Origin: Jeotgalicoccus marinus DSM 19772
GTDB lineage: Bacteria; Bacillota; Bacilli; Staphylococcales; Salinicoccaceae
DNA length: 64,000 bases
Reading direction: 5' to 3'
Assembly (NCBI RefSeq): GCF_000425825.1
Contig: NZ_AUEE01000003.1
Span: 1-64,000 of the forward strand
The notes beneath the pieces are model-generated. The model did no database searches and was not told where the DNA came from. It saw only the letters and a program-made list of their open reading frames with translations. This document shows positions 35,393 to 43,992 of the stretch, piece after piece (position 1 is the first letter of the stretch; every line of letters begins with the position of its first letter). A program made the position numbers and the translations under genes.

Positions 35393-35500
35393 GCTATTTT
35401 TTATTCTAAGTAATATACAAGCAGATTATTTTCTCCTCTAATTGGCCTATGCTTATAATATGGAAGTGATTGATTTAAATATTTTAGGAGGTCTCTTACT

Positions 35501-36646
35501 ATGGAGAAGAAATATGAAGGGTTATTTCAACCTTTAACGCTTCCAAATAAGGTTACACTGAAAAACCGTTTTGTACTTGCACCAATGACACACGTTTCAT
35601 CACATGATGATGGTACAATCTCTGATGTAGAATTGGAATATATAGAAAAGCGTTCTAAGGATGTAGGCTTATCTATTTCAGCAGCAAGTCATGTAACACC
35701 GATTGGTCAAGCATTTACCGGGCAACCCTCTGTCGCATTTGACAGTGATATTGACGGTTTAAAAAAACTTGCACAGGCTATGAAGAAAAATGGTGCACAA
35801 GCACTCGTTCAAATTCACCACGGCGGTGCAAAATCCTTACCTTCATTAACACCAAACGGTGATGTTGTTGCACCAAGTGAAATTCATATGCAAGCTCAGC
35901 CTCCACATAACCCTAGCAAGGTAGATGAGGATTATCACGGGAGAGAGATAACTGTTGATGAAATAAATGAAACTATAAAAGCATTCGGTGAAGCGACACG
36001 CCGCGTCATTGAATCAGGATTTGATGGAATTGAGATTCATGGTGCCAACCACTATCTGATTCATCAATTTGTTTCACCGTACTATAACCGTCGTACTGAT
36101 GAATGGAAATATGATGACTTTAAATTCCCACTTGCAGTAATCGATGAAGTTGTTTCAGTTGCAAAAGAATATGCTAATGAAAACTTCATTGTCGGCTACC
36201 GCTTCTCTCCTGAAGAAGCAGAATCACCAGGTATTTCTATGGAATTAACGAAAGAATTACTAGAAATTTTAGTACAAAAACCTCTGGACTATCTTCATGT
36301 TTCACTTGGAGACATTCACTCCAAAACACGTGAAGGTAAATACAGTGGAGAAAGTCGTCTTCACCTTTTACACGAGTGGATTGGCGGCAAACTTCCATTG
36401 ATTGGAATTGGTTCAATTTACACAGCAGAAGATGCCCTAAGAGGATTCGAAACAGGCGATACAGAACTCATCGCACTTGGTCGCGGTATTCTTCTAGACC
36501 ATGACTTTGTTGGTAAAATTAAAGATGGACGCGCAGATGAAATTACTTCAGAATTTGATCCAGACAGAGCAGACTTACATGAACTACCAGAAAGACTCTG
36601 GCATCAATTGAACGACGGACACTACGGTGTACCGAGAACTAAATAA
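35501..36646 (+). CDS. NADH-dependent flavin oxidoreductase, Old Yellow Enzyme family
   Basis: 381 residues. FMN-binding TIM barrel with QIHHGGAKS (about residue 106) and the active-site stretch IEIHGANHYLIHQFVSPYYNRRTDEW, shown here in part, near 176. The late GIGSIYTAEDALRGFETGD and ALGRGILLD segments bind phosphate of FMN. The family reduces activated C=C bonds of enals, quinones or nitro compounds. It belongs to the YqiG/NamA-like branch. Probably co-regulated with the MarR gene 900 bp upstream, but with its own leader and AGGAGG site. Confidence 0.9.
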   Translation: MEKKYEGLFQPLTLPNKVTLKNRFVLAPMTHVSSHDDGTISDVELEYIEKRSKDVGLSISAASHVTPIGQAFTGQPSVAFDSDIDGLKKLAQAMKKNGAQALVQIHHGGAKSLPSLTPNGDVVAPSEIHMQAQPPHNPSKVDEDYHGREITVDEINETIKAFGEATRRVIESGFDGIEIHGANHYLIHQFVSPYYNRRTDEWKYDDFKFPLAVIDEVVSVAKEYANENFIVGYRFSPEEAESPGISMELTKELLEILVQKPLDYLHVSLGDIHSKTREGKYSGESRLHLLHEWIGGKLPLIGIGSIYTAEDALRGFETGDTELIALGRGILLDHDFVGKIKDGRADEITSEFDPDRADLHELPERLWHQLNDGHYGVPRTK

Positions 36647-36659
36647 ATATAATCTTTGA

Positions 36660-36698
36660 ATAGCCTAGAAATGTGATTGCGGCACATTTCTAGGCTAT
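36660..36698 (+). terminator. Rho-independent terminator after the OYE gene
   Basis: Perfect 16-bp arms (36660-36675 and 36683-36698) with a 7-nt loop, then a T-rich tail. Confidence 0.92.
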
Positions 36699-36709
36699 TT
36701 CTTTTTGTT

Positions 36710-36787
36710 GTGATAAGTCAGTCACTCACTTATCACCATTTCTCCTGATTTCAGTGATAAGTCACTCTCTTTTAACTCACTTATCAC
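36710..36787. repeat. Four alternating copies of GTGATAAGT forming two hairpins
   Basis: GTGATAAGT occurs at 36710-36718 and 36754-36762; its complement ACTTATCAC at 36728-36736 and 36779-36787. The first pair makes a near-perfect 27-bp palindrome. The second pair has a longer centre. The repeats lie between the OYE terminator and the LytTR gene. Either a transcription-factor array for the downstream LytTR unit or a short palindromic repeat element. Confidence 0.7.
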
Positions 36788-36931
36788 CACCGCATACAAT
36801 TTACCTTAATTATCTATAGAAATGGATAAGTAAATATAACCACTTAATCATACTAATCAACCACTTAGACAAAACAAGTGGTTTTTGCAATACATACATG
36901 GTTTACTTTGCTTAGAAAAGGAACAAGATGA

Positions 36932-37369
36932 ATGAAAATCACTTTTAAAAGAGATCCATCGCTCAAGAAAGACGAAGTCGAAATCCGCGCTCAAGCAGAT
37001 AGTCCTGAAATCCAATCATTAATAAGAGAACTATCAAAGCGTATATCCAAAAAGGTAAAGGGTCGATATAATGATGAGATTTCCCTCATAGATCTCTTCG
37101 ATATTTATAGTTTCAGAATTGAGGACAGAAGGCTGTATGCATGTACAATCCATAAAAAGTATGCAATACAAGCGAAGTTATATGAGGTTGAGGCTTTATC
37201 AACACACAATTTTATTCAAATATCAAAATCTGAAGTCATCAACATCGATTTTATTCACCATCTTGAGTTAGGTAAAAATGGCATCATCAAAATCATCTTT
37301 ACCAACAACGATTTCACTCATTCTTCTAGACGATACTTAAAACAGATTAAGGAGCAGTTGAATTTATGA
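36932..37369 (+). CDS. LytTR-domain transcriptional regulator
   Basis: 145 residues. The C-terminal half (about 45-143) is a LytTR DNA-binding domain: IEDRRLYACTIHKKYAI, HNFIQISKSEVINIDFI and NDFTHSSRRYLKQIKEQL. There is no receiver domain, so it is a stand-alone regulator. The first 40 residues resemble the short N-terminal extension of LytTR proteins paired with DUF3021. Its stop overlaps the start of the DUF3021 gene by 4 bp. Confidence 0.9.
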   Translation: MKITFKRDPSLKKDEVEIRAQADSPEIQSLIRELSKRISKKVKGRYNDEISLIDLFDIYSFRIEDRRLYACTIHKKYAIQAKLYEVEALSTHNFIQISKSEVINIDFIHHLELGKNGIIKIIFTNNDFTHSSRRYLKQIKEQLNL

Positions 37370-37818
37370 AAAGAGCATTGATGGGTATTTTAATTGGCTT
37401 ATCTTCAGGACTTGTTATTTCAATTATATTTTCTTTAATATTTGATGACGGTCAGTATCACCCTGTTTCACCCGAATCTACTTTTGGTGATTATTACTTC
37501 AGTCATTTTACAGAATTACAAACTGTCATGATCGCCGCACTTGTATGGGCATGCATTGGAATAACCTTTAGTTTAGGCACCTATATTTTTACTCATACAG
37601 ACCTCACCATTGTAAAAACAACAGCCATACACTTTTTAACTATGTTACTCATATTTTTTCCACTTGCAGTCCTTGCGGGATGGTTTCCGCTTAAACTCTC
37701 GGCTTTAATAATCTTCTTCGTGATTTTCATTGTTGTTTATATCATTATTTGGTCGATTATTAGAAGAAGAACGAAAAGAAATATAGCAGAGATTAATTAT
37801 AAGTTAGGAAGAAAGTAA
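37366..37818 (+). CDS. DUF3021 family membrane protein
   Basis: 150 residues with four predicted spans (about 5-25, 47-68, 80-100 and 103-128) and a basic C-terminal tail. LytTR-DUF3021 pairs are common in Firmicutes; the membrane protein is thought to control the regulator. Their usual targets are neighbouring ABC or membrane genes, which are not seen here apart from the short remnant that follows. Confidence 0.85.
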   Translation: MKRALMGILIGLSSGLVISIIFSLIFDDGQYHPVSPESTFGDYYFSHFTELQTVMIAALVWACIGITFSLGTYIFTHTDLTIVKTTAIHFLTMLLIFFPLAVLAGWFPLKLSALIIFFVIFIVVYIIIWSIIRRRTKRNIAEINYKLGRK

Positions 37819-37989
37819 ATGATCAACGAAGGTCGATATACTGCGGTACAACAGGATAATATCACAGTATTTTTGATTGGTATGCGTATCAACAAGTGGT
37901 ACAAGGTCAACAAATGGTTACCTGTGTTCTTGACGATGCCGCCGATGATGAAAGAGTTGAGTCAAATTTCTCTGAATGTGCCGTCTTAA
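37819..37989 (+). pseudogene. DUF4188 (monooxygenase-like) gene remnant
   Basis: 56 codons start right after the DUF3021 stop: [21 protein letters not shown] then [15 protein letters not shown] and MPPMMKEL. This is the N-terminal third of DUF4188 proteins, which are normally about 150-170 residues. The frame then ends and the following 130 bp show no continuation in any frame that I could recognise. It is probably a truncated gene left by deletion. A short functional peptide cannot be excluded. Confidence 0.6.
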
Positions 37990-38073
37990 GTGAATAATAC
38001 TCTGTGATTTACAATACTGCAAAACGTACTCTACATATCCGGAGCTGTCCAATCTTTATATGCATCATAAAAA

Positions 38074-38092
38074 GACCGCCAAATCAGCGGTC
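38074..38092 (-). terminator. Rho-independent terminator after the DUF3784 gene
   Basis: 6-bp GC-rich stem (38074-38079 and 38087-38092), 7-nt loop, then T5 on the minus strand. Confidence 0.7.
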
Positions 38093-38123
38093 AGCATAAA
38101 ACTTTACAGTATAACTGAAAAAG

Positions 38124-38459
38124 CTATTCTCTTTTTTTGAACCTGTCTCCAGTATTAATATATATAATCATATATACAACGATGCACAAAAATAAAATAA
38201 GACCTGTATAGAACAACCCATTCATTTCAAATGCTATACTGAAAATCCAGAACAACATACTAAATGATAAGACAAACATCATTTTCCCCATAAACTTAGT
38301 TAGTCTGGCGGTATCATACTTCTCTTTTTCCTCTGGTGACATCATATTATAACCGGCTATAAAGGAAGAACCTTTACCATTTAAAAGTAAAATCCCCAAT
38401 ATAATAAACAATACAATGACACCAGCTATTATCAGCAATGCAATAATGTTATCTCCCAC
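38124..38459 (-). CDS. DUF3784 family small membrane protein
   Basis: 111 residues from a GTG at 38459, placed 6 nt after an AGGGGG site that itself would be coding if the ATG at 38477 were used. Three spans (about 4-22, 53-72 and 75-95). The segment GILLLNGKGSSFIAGYNMMSPEEKEKYD is the typical DUF3784 mark. Function unknown. It is the last chromosomal gene before the integrated element. Confidence 0.8.
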   Translation of the reverse strand: MGDNIIALLIIAGVIVLFIILGILLLNGKGSSFIAGYNMMSPEEKEKYDTARLTKFMGKMMFVLSFSMLFWIFSIAFEMNGLFYTGLILFLCIVVYMIIYINTGDRFKKRE

Positions 38460-38676
38460 CGTGTACCCCCTTTGCATATAGTTGCTAGTAAACTATCCGG
38501 TCTTTCAGATAATGATTATATTTTTGCATTGTCACAATTCAGCTGTTAGATTCAATGGTATCAAACCTTTTTATAAATATCGAACTTTATATTTAAATTA
38601 TTTGTCTGCTACTTGTATGTGACGTGTATGCTACGTGTGAATTTCCCCCTGTTTTTAAAGCACCGCATATACAGTA

Positions 38677-38708
38677 AAATCCCCCAACCACACGTGGTTG
38701 AGGGATTT
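38677..38708 (-). terminator. Probable native terminator of rplM-rpsI, displaced by the element
   Basis: Stem of 15 bp with one mismatch (AAATCCC.CAACCAC pairing with its complement) and a T-rich side on the minus strand. It lies only 15 bp to the left of the attachment repeat whose other copy forms the end of rpsI. Before insertion it would have stood right after the rpsI stop codon. Origin inferred from the att geometry. Confidence 0.7.
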
Positions 38709-38723
38709 GTAAGTGTTGATTTA

Positions 38724-38738
38724 TTAACGTTTTGAGAA
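38724..38738. repeat. Attachment site attL (15-bp direct repeat)
   Basis: TTAACGTTTTGAGAA, identical to 46779-46793. This copy is not part of a gene and marks the far end of the element. Confidence 0.88.
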
Positions 38739-38850
38739 ATATTAAGTTTAATTTCATATATACTCAATCGAGCTCAATCAAGCAATATCAATACTTCACT
38801 AATTTACAAATAGATAAAGATTGATTGACATTGACTGAAATTGATAGCAA

Positions 38851-38868
38851 TTGAACCAATTTGAACCA
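38851..38868. repeat. Subterminal 18-bp direct repeat, left copy
   Basis: TTGAACCAATTTGAACCA recurs at 46724-46741 near the other end, in the same orientation. Several further TTGA(T/C/A) steps precede it at 38821-38850. Such sets are expected of integrase arm-binding sites. Binding is inferred. Confidence 0.6.
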
Positions 38869-38894
38869 TAAACTAGATGCTAGTTGAATACTTT

Positions 38895-40058
38895 TTATCT
38901 ATTCCCTTTAGCTCTGTTATGCGTGATACATAACATTTCACAATTCGCTTCTTCAGTAGCGCCACCTTTACTCCAAGGAGAGACATGGTCTGCTTCCATT
39001 TGCTTATAACTCCATATTTTACTTCTATTATTATTACTTCCAACAGCGCATAATGGGCAGTTTGACACTTCTTTCTTTTTAGCTTCATCAGTTTGCTTCT
39101 TATACACTTTTCTTTTAATTGGTTCATTAAAAACACGAACATTTAAATGTCGTGCATCAATAGATCCTTCAAGTATATATTCATATATTCCCTTTTTATT
39201 TTGTACAAACGGATCTGACAATAGTTCATTCACCTGTTTAGAAACTTCATTTGGTGAATATGATTTAGTATAATATTTATCATATAACCTGCCCCATTCC
39301 AGACCTCTCATTGAAGTATCCACATCTAAAAACACGGTAGAAATCCAATCAATAACACTATTAAAATAAGTTTTCATTTCCTCAATATTATTTTCAAATC
39401 TATTTTTGCTCATATACTCCTCTATATTATCTTTTGACACCCATCTTAATGCAGTTTCTAAATAAGACTGTCTATTCACTTCTCCCTTAATATACGCACT
39501 CCATTTTTGTACATTAGCATTTCTAGTGTTACTAAATTCTTCACGAGCTAAAGTTACAAATGGTCCTGAGTAAATAGAGTTCAATAGCTCTTGGTTATTC
39601 AATGGTACTCCTACAATATTAATTGTCTTAAACCATTCTCTTATTTCACTTTCCTCTCCTTCACATACATAGATTGTTAATTTCGACTCTAAAATTACTT
39701 TCTTTAAATTTTCTGGAAGACTAGTAAAATAATTTGGTATTTTATTGTCATCCATGATTGCAAATTTATCAGTTACAAATCTCCCAAAACTAGTAATTCT
39801 CTGCTGTCCATCTAATACCTCATACGTTCCTTCTTTTGTCTTAACAAAATATATCAAACCTAAGGGATATCCCATTAAAAGTGAGTCAATAACAGCGACA
39901 TCCTTTTTGCCGTCTGCATAGATATAATTTCTTTGATACTCAGGTTGGATAACTAACTTTCCTCCCCAACCAAATAAACCTCTACCTTCAAATTCATTGT
40001 ATACGAAACCTTCACATATATCTTTAACGGTCACATCTGTCAATAAAGTCGTTTCCAT
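38895..40058 (-). CDS. DUF262 (ParB/Srx-like) and HNH nuclease protein
   Basis: 387 residues. The N-terminal DUF262 domain has the IQPEYQRNY motif (residues 37-45) and the DGQQR motif (83-87), which in GmrSD, SspE and similar defence proteins bind and hydrolyse a nucleotide. The C-terminal 54 residues are a zinc-type HNH nuclease: CPLC (334-337), EADH (355-358), then C373, C377, the LCITHNR segment and a final Asn 386. The architecture is of a nucleotide-controlled DNA nuclease. It lies 9 bp after an EcoRI-family methyltransferase gene, so the two probably act together, with methylation protecting or marking DNA. Start ATG at 40058; no frameshift. Confidence 0.85.
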   Translation of the reverse strand: METTLLTDVTVKDICEGFVYNEFEGRGLFGWGGKLVIQPEYQRNYIYADGKKDVAVIDSLLMGYPLGLIYFVKTKEGTYEVLDGQQRITSFGRFVTDKFAIMDDNKIPNYFTSLPENLKKVILESKLTIYVCEGEESEIREWFKTINIVGVPLNNQELLNSIYSGPFVTLAREEFSNTRNANVQKWSAYIKGEVNRQSYLETALRWVSKDNIEEYMSKNRFENNIEEMKTYFNSVIDWISTVFLDVDTSMRGLEWGRLYDKYYTKSYSPNEVSKQVNELLSDPFVQNKKGIYEYILEGSIDARHLNVRVFNEPIKRKVYKKQTDEAKKKEVSNCPLCAVGSNNNRSKIWSYKQMEADHVSPWSKGGATEEANCEMLCITHNRAKGNR

Positions 40059-40067
40059 TAATCTCGC

Positions 40068-41249
40068 CTACCTTTTCTTTATTAAAATACGTGCGTATGG
40101 CGCAATTAAAAAACCTTCAATATTATCAGCAGTATAATATGCTCCTTTTGCCGGTTTATCATTAACAGCATAAGCTAATACCCTATTTAACATGCCAGCA
40201 TTAGATATTTTGCCACTTTGTGTATAATGTTTTGGATTTTCAAATTCTAAATTAGGTGTGAAATGGTCTCTACCATTACCTAATCCTATGATTTCATATA
40301 CATCTGGATTATATTTACCCAACCACGTAATTGGAACACCACATATCCCGTCATAATCAGATGGAATAGCTTCACTATAAGCTACTTCAATTGCATCATA
40401 ATTAGCATACTTTGGATAACCTTGTTCTTTAATCTTTTTATGTCTACTAAATTTCAGGTTATCTGCCATTGTCATTAATGTAATCTCTTCATGTCTCTTT
40501 CCATGATCTATATTAGTTAACCACAAACAATTATTTGTAGCCACAATTCTTTGACCCTCTGAATTCACCTTGGCTTCAGTTCCATATAAATCATAATCTG
40601 GTGGGACAATAAAACCACTAATCCATCTTCCCATTCCCGTACCTAACCAAAATTCATTATTTTTAATTCTAGGGAATACCTCACTATATGAAATACAGTT
40701 TATAGAACCAATAATTGCAAAACTTTTTTTAGCTTCCATAACCCATTCTAAAAATTCTCGAAATAATGAAAATGGCGGATTAGTTATTACTACATCACTA
40801 TTATCTCGCAGTTTTCTGACTTCCTCACTTCTAAAGTCCCCATCTCCCTCGAGATAATCCCATTTAAGATCATTAATATCTACCTGTTTATTTTGTCTTG
40901 TCAAAGTAAAAATCTTCCCTCTACTGTTGGTTTTATCTTCATCAAAATATGGGGATTGCGTTTCAAATAATGATAATTGTAATGGTTTATCGTAATTCTT
41001 TTTATCTTGTGCATAACTAGTAGATATTAACTTTTTTAAACCAAGACGTTCAAAATTTTGTGCAAAATATTTTGTGAAATTAGACCAATCTGGATCGTCA
41101 CACGGTAATAATATTACTTTATTTCTAAATACATCTGGGTTGTACTCCAAATATGCATTCATTTCTTTTTCAATATCTATAAACTGAGTATAAAATTCAT
41201 CTTGTTTACTCTGCTTGGCTTTCAGCAAACTCGCTCTATTTCTCGCCAT
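40068..41249 (-). CDS. Adenine-specific DNA methyltransferase, EcoRI-methylase family
   Basis: 393 residues. The N-terminal KQDEFYTQF start (about 15-23), ILLPCDDP (47-54) as the AdoMet-binding motif and NPPF (157-160) as the catalytic motif IV are those of EcoRI-type N6-adenine methyltransferases. FAIIGSINC and the GTGMGRWISGF loop follow. The C-terminal part (ITWLGKYNPDVYEIIG) is also family-like. Target sequence cannot be read from the protein. It is first in a two-gene unit with the DUF262-HNH gene, 9 bp apart. Confidence 0.88.
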   Translation of the reverse strand: MARNRASLLKAKQSKQDEFYTQFIDIEKEMNAYLEYNPDVFRNKVILLPCDDPDWSNFTKYFAQNFERLGLKKLISTSYAQDKKNYDKPLQLSLFETQSPYFDEDKTNSRGKIFTLTRQNKQVDINDLKWDYLEGDGDFRSEEVRKLRDNSDVVITNPPFSLFREFLEWVMEAKKSFAIIGSINCISYSEVFPRIKNNEFWLGTGMGRWISGFIVPPDYDLYGTEAKVNSEGQRIVATNNCLWLTNIDHGKRHEEITLMTMADNLKFSRHKKIKEQGYPKYANYDAIEVAYSEAIPSDYDGICGVPITWLGKYNPDVYEIIGLGNGRDHFTPNLEFENPKHYTQSGKISNAGMLNRVLAYAVNDKPAKGAYYTADNIEGFLIAPYARILIKKR

Positions 41250-41455
41250 TTATATCATCCTTTTCAAAATACATATTTTCTTATATTATAGCTTATAAAT
41301 AGTTTTTATAGAGATTTAAACGTCTACTATATAGTTAACATTTAAGTAATCAAATAATTATATCTATAGTCGTATTCTTGTCCTCTTTAATCTCATTATC
41401 CCATTTATAATACCTTCAGTCTAATTACTTTTTTAATATTTAAAATAGTCTATAG

Positions 41456-42073
41456 CTACTCCTCAATTTCAAAGTAATAAATACTTTCTGGCGAACGACT
41501 ATCTTTAACTTCGTCATATTCTTTTATCATATCTTCGAATAATTTTCTCTGTCTGATTTCTTGTTCAATTACATATAACTTCATTTTTAGCTCATCGGTC
41601 GAATCATCTTTTATATTCTTAAAGTACTTACTTTGTTGGATTTCGAATTCTACTTCTTCGATTACTCCATTAGCTTCTGCAAAATAATAATCTTTAACGA
41701 CTTTAGGAACCCTTCTGCCTTCAAATTGAATAGTATTTTTTTCAAATTCAGCTTGTAATAAATTATTTATCTTTTTATCTTTAAGCATATTTAGAATTCC
41801 TTTTTCTTCGTATTTCATTGATGTTTGAGCCCCTGTAATTTTGATTATTGTATCGCGTTCTTCATCTGTGATAGGAACTCTATTATGTTTCTCTCTATAC
41901 TTACGATCTATGTAACTGTCGATATATCGCTTCATGTATCTTCGTATAGTTACATGTTTTCCTTTATCATTTTTATCTAATGAATTAAGAACTTTTCGTG
42001 AGTATTCATCTGTAATATAGCCTGTATGTTTATCGAATAACTCTAAAACTTGCTGTGCATCTATCATTTTCAT
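41456..42073 (-). CDS. Unknown element-encoded protein, possibly a regulator
   Basis: 205 residues from the ATG at 42073, which follows a GAGGTG site; the frame stays open upstream through the large palindrome but that is unlikely to be translated. Very charged, mostly helical, no signal peptide or membrane span. The first 60 residues (AQQVLELFDKH to TIRRYMKRYIDSYID) might hold a DNA-binding helix pair. Divergent from the transfer genes with palindromic sites in between, so a control role is plausible. I do not recognise the family. Confidence 0.65.
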   Translation of the reverse strand: MKMIDAQQVLELFDKHTGYITDEYSRKVLNSLDKNDKGKHVTIRRYMKRYIDSYIDRKYREKHNRVPITDEERDTIIKITGAQTSMKYEEKGILNMLKDKKINNLLQAEFEKNTIQFEGRRVPKVVKDYYFAEANGVIEEVEFEIQQSKYFKNIKDDSTDELKMKLYVIEQEIRQRKLFEDMIKEYDEVKDSRSPESIYYFEIEE

Positions 42074-42101
42074 ACTGTCACCTCTTAAATATATAATATC
42101 A

Positions 42102-42218
42102 AAAAGCAATAAGTGTCTCAATTAATCTTGAGACACTTATTGCTTTTAAAAGCTGTTATCATTGTATTTGTAAATGATTCCTGCAGGTTATTTTACAATT
42201 TAAATAAAAGTGTCTCAA
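42102..42218. promoter_or_regulatory. Large palindrome and third half-site between divergent IME transcripts
   Basis: A perfect inverted repeat with 20-bp arms (42102-42121 and 42128-42147) and a 6-nt centre. Its inner motif AAGTGTCTCAA occurs a third time at 42208-42218, ten bases before the ribosome site of the DUF961 gene. The arrangement lies between the unknown gene at 42073 and the transfer genes at 42236. It looks like an operator set for a control protein, or a replication/recombination structure. Confidence 0.7.
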
Positions 42219-42235
42219 AGAGGTGAGTTATTAAC

Positions 42236-42592
42236 ATGAAAAGATTAAGACAATTTAACACGTTTGATTGCGAAGCGTTTTTCAAAGACAAAGATGTACG
42301 TATAATGGCTCAAGAACCATGGAATGAATATGAAGATGGCAAAGTAATTAAACAATTAGGTACTAAAATCAAGTGCGTGATTGCCACAGACAACACAGAT
42401 TATGGTGGAACAGATGTAGAACCAGATTTAAACGCTGGTGAGCAAGTTGACGTAAAGATTCCATTACCACTAAAGGATTTTAAAAAGTTCAGTCGTATCA
42501 CGTTCGTAAAACCCAGTGCAAGTGTATACGGAACATTCCAATCTGAACTTAGCCTTAAAGCAGATGATGTAGAGATTCATCCACCTAAGTAA
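42236..42592 (+). CDS. DUF961 family protein (YdcP/Orf23-like)
   Basis: 118 residues. Small, soluble, beta-rich protein of the family found at the start of the conjugation block in Tn916 (Orf22/23) and ICEBs1 (YdcP). Its role is in element maintenance or transfer, perhaps helping relaxase or rolling-circle replication. GAGGTGAG ribosome site. A hairpin (42603-42629) follows before the FtsK gene and may reduce read-through. Confidence 0.8.
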   Translation: MKRLRQFNTFDCEAFFKDKDVRIMAQEPWNEYEDGKVIKQLGTKIKCVIATDNTDYGGTDVEPDLNAGEQVDVKIPLPLKDFKKFSRITFVKPSASVYGTFQSELSLKADDVEIHPPK

Positions 42593-42602
42593 TTCACTCA
42601 TT

Positions 42603-42629
42603 TTCCGCCCTGTCAAAAATGGGGCGGAA
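42603..42629 (+). terminator. Hairpin between DUF961 and FtsK-like genes
   Basis: 8-bp GC-rich stem (TTCCGCCC with GGGCGGAA) and 11-nt loop; only a short T tail. It could act as a weak attenuator inside the transfer operon. Confidence 0.5.
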
Positions 42630-42653
42630 TTTAAGAATAGGAGAGTAACAATT

Positions 42654-43955
42654 ATGAAACGGACTTACAGAATGCAACGAGGGATAATCTCATTACTCTT
42701 AATCATGATATTTATATTCATATGGATGTTTTTTCATTTCATTTATCCAACTATTACTGAAAAAATACCATTTTATGATTTCCCAACAATTAATACTAAA
42801 CTATTTTTACTCCCCGTATATTTTATTATATTAGTTTTGATCATTAGCTGGTCTATTCGTAATAAGTTATGGTTAGGTATATTTTTTGCATTCAATTATT
42901 ACAGCATGACAAGAAGACTAAGAAAACATATAAAAGATGCACGTTTTGAAGATGAACATGAATTCGATAATCATTTAGTTAAGTTACCAAAAATAAAAAT
43001 ATTATTCGATTCAAATCACTCACGGGCAACAGGGAGAATACTGATTAAAAACTCTATTAAATTCGATAAAAAATTAGAGAATATACGAATAGATTCTGCC
43101 CTCAATGGCTATGTATGTGAACGAAGCTATTTAACACATGATCGTGATTGGTATGTATTTGAATTCTATTCCATTGATTCACATAAACAAATTGAATTCA
43201 AAACAAAAGAAGATTATTTAAATTGGACAAACATTACAACAGACGATTATACGTTACGACTAGACGAGCGAACAACTGTACCTTTTCATCACCTCGGACT
43301 AGCTGGACAAACCGGCTCAGGTAAAAGCTTCTTCATCCAAATGCTAGTTGATCAAATTATTTCAAAAGAAACAAACCATGAATTATTTATTATTGATCCT
43401 AAGAGAAGCGATGTTTATCAAATGTCGAAACGTATTAATGGTAACGAAAAAACAGCTGACAAAAGAGAAGCAATTAATTTAATAAAAACTTTTCATAAGC
43501 GACTGGAAGAACGACAAACCGAACTAGAACCATTTTTTCAAAATAATCATAATAAAACTTACAAGGATGCTGGACTACCTGCTTTAATTCTACTTATCGA
43601 TGAGTTTGGTGCTTTGAAAGAATCATGGAAATCTTTACCAAAAAAAGAACGAGATACGGTAGAAAATGCATTAACTGATATAGCTTTTATGGGCAGACAA
43701 ATTGGATGCATTCTTTGGGTATCTACACAACAAATGAATGCACAAACAATATCAACCGATATTCGAGATCAATTAGTCTTAAAAGTAGTGTTAGGACCCA
43801 GTGACGAACAAACATATCGAACATTATTTGCTTCAAGTGTAGAAGTACCTCCGGTTCAATTTTCGGCTGGACTTGGAATATTTTCCTATCCAGAATTTGC
43901 GAGTGTTGATAAACCAAGAATACTAACTGTCCCCTATTGTAGCTACCTTGAATAA
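42654..43955 (+). CDS. FtsK/SpoIIIE-type coupling protein (Orf21/ConQ-like)
   Basis: 433 residues. Two membrane spans (about 12-32 and 48-68) are followed by a P-loop ATPase: Walker A GQTGSGKS at 218-225, Walker B LILLIDEF near 312 and a sensor QTYRTLFAS region near 395. This size and layout fit the coupling protein of Tn916/ICEBs1-type elements, which brings the relaxase-DNA complex to the mating pore. No pore genes are present in this element. Confidence 0.88.
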   Translation: MKRTYRMQRGIISLLLIMIFIFIWMFFHFIYPTITEKIPFYDFPTINTKLFLLPVYFIILVLIISWSIRNKLWLGIFFAFNYYSMTRRLRKHIKDARFEDEHEFDNHLVKLPKIKILFDSNHSRATGRILIKNSIKFDKKLENIRIDSALNGYVCERSYLTHDRDWYVFEFYSIDSHKQIEFKTKEDYLNWTNITTDDYTLRLDERTTVPFHHLGLAGQTGSGKSFFIQMLVDQIISKETNHELFIIDPKRSDVYQMSKRINGNEKTADKREAINLIKTFHKRLEERQTELEPFFQNNHNKTYKDAGLPALILLIDEFGALKESWKSLPKKERDTVENALTDIAFMGRQIGCILWVSTQQMNAQTISTDIRDQLVLKVVLGPSDEQTYRTLFASSVEVPPVQFSAGLGIFSYPEFASVDKPRILTVPYCSYLE

Positions 43956-43992
43956 CTATTCCTAGCTTTCGCTTAAGGAGTAACTGCACAAT

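Noticed and set aside
36710-36787. CRISPR array
   Set aside because: Repeats alternate in orientation, are only 9 bp long and there are no equal spacers or cas genes.
38873-39142. 89-residue open frame overlapping the HNH gene end
   Set aside because: Lies inside the DUF262-HNH gene in another frame, has no ribosome site and an unlikely composition.
43723-43989. 88-residue open frame opposite the FtsK-like gene
   Set aside because: Antisense to the conserved ATPase domain; no ribosome site; typical shadow frame.
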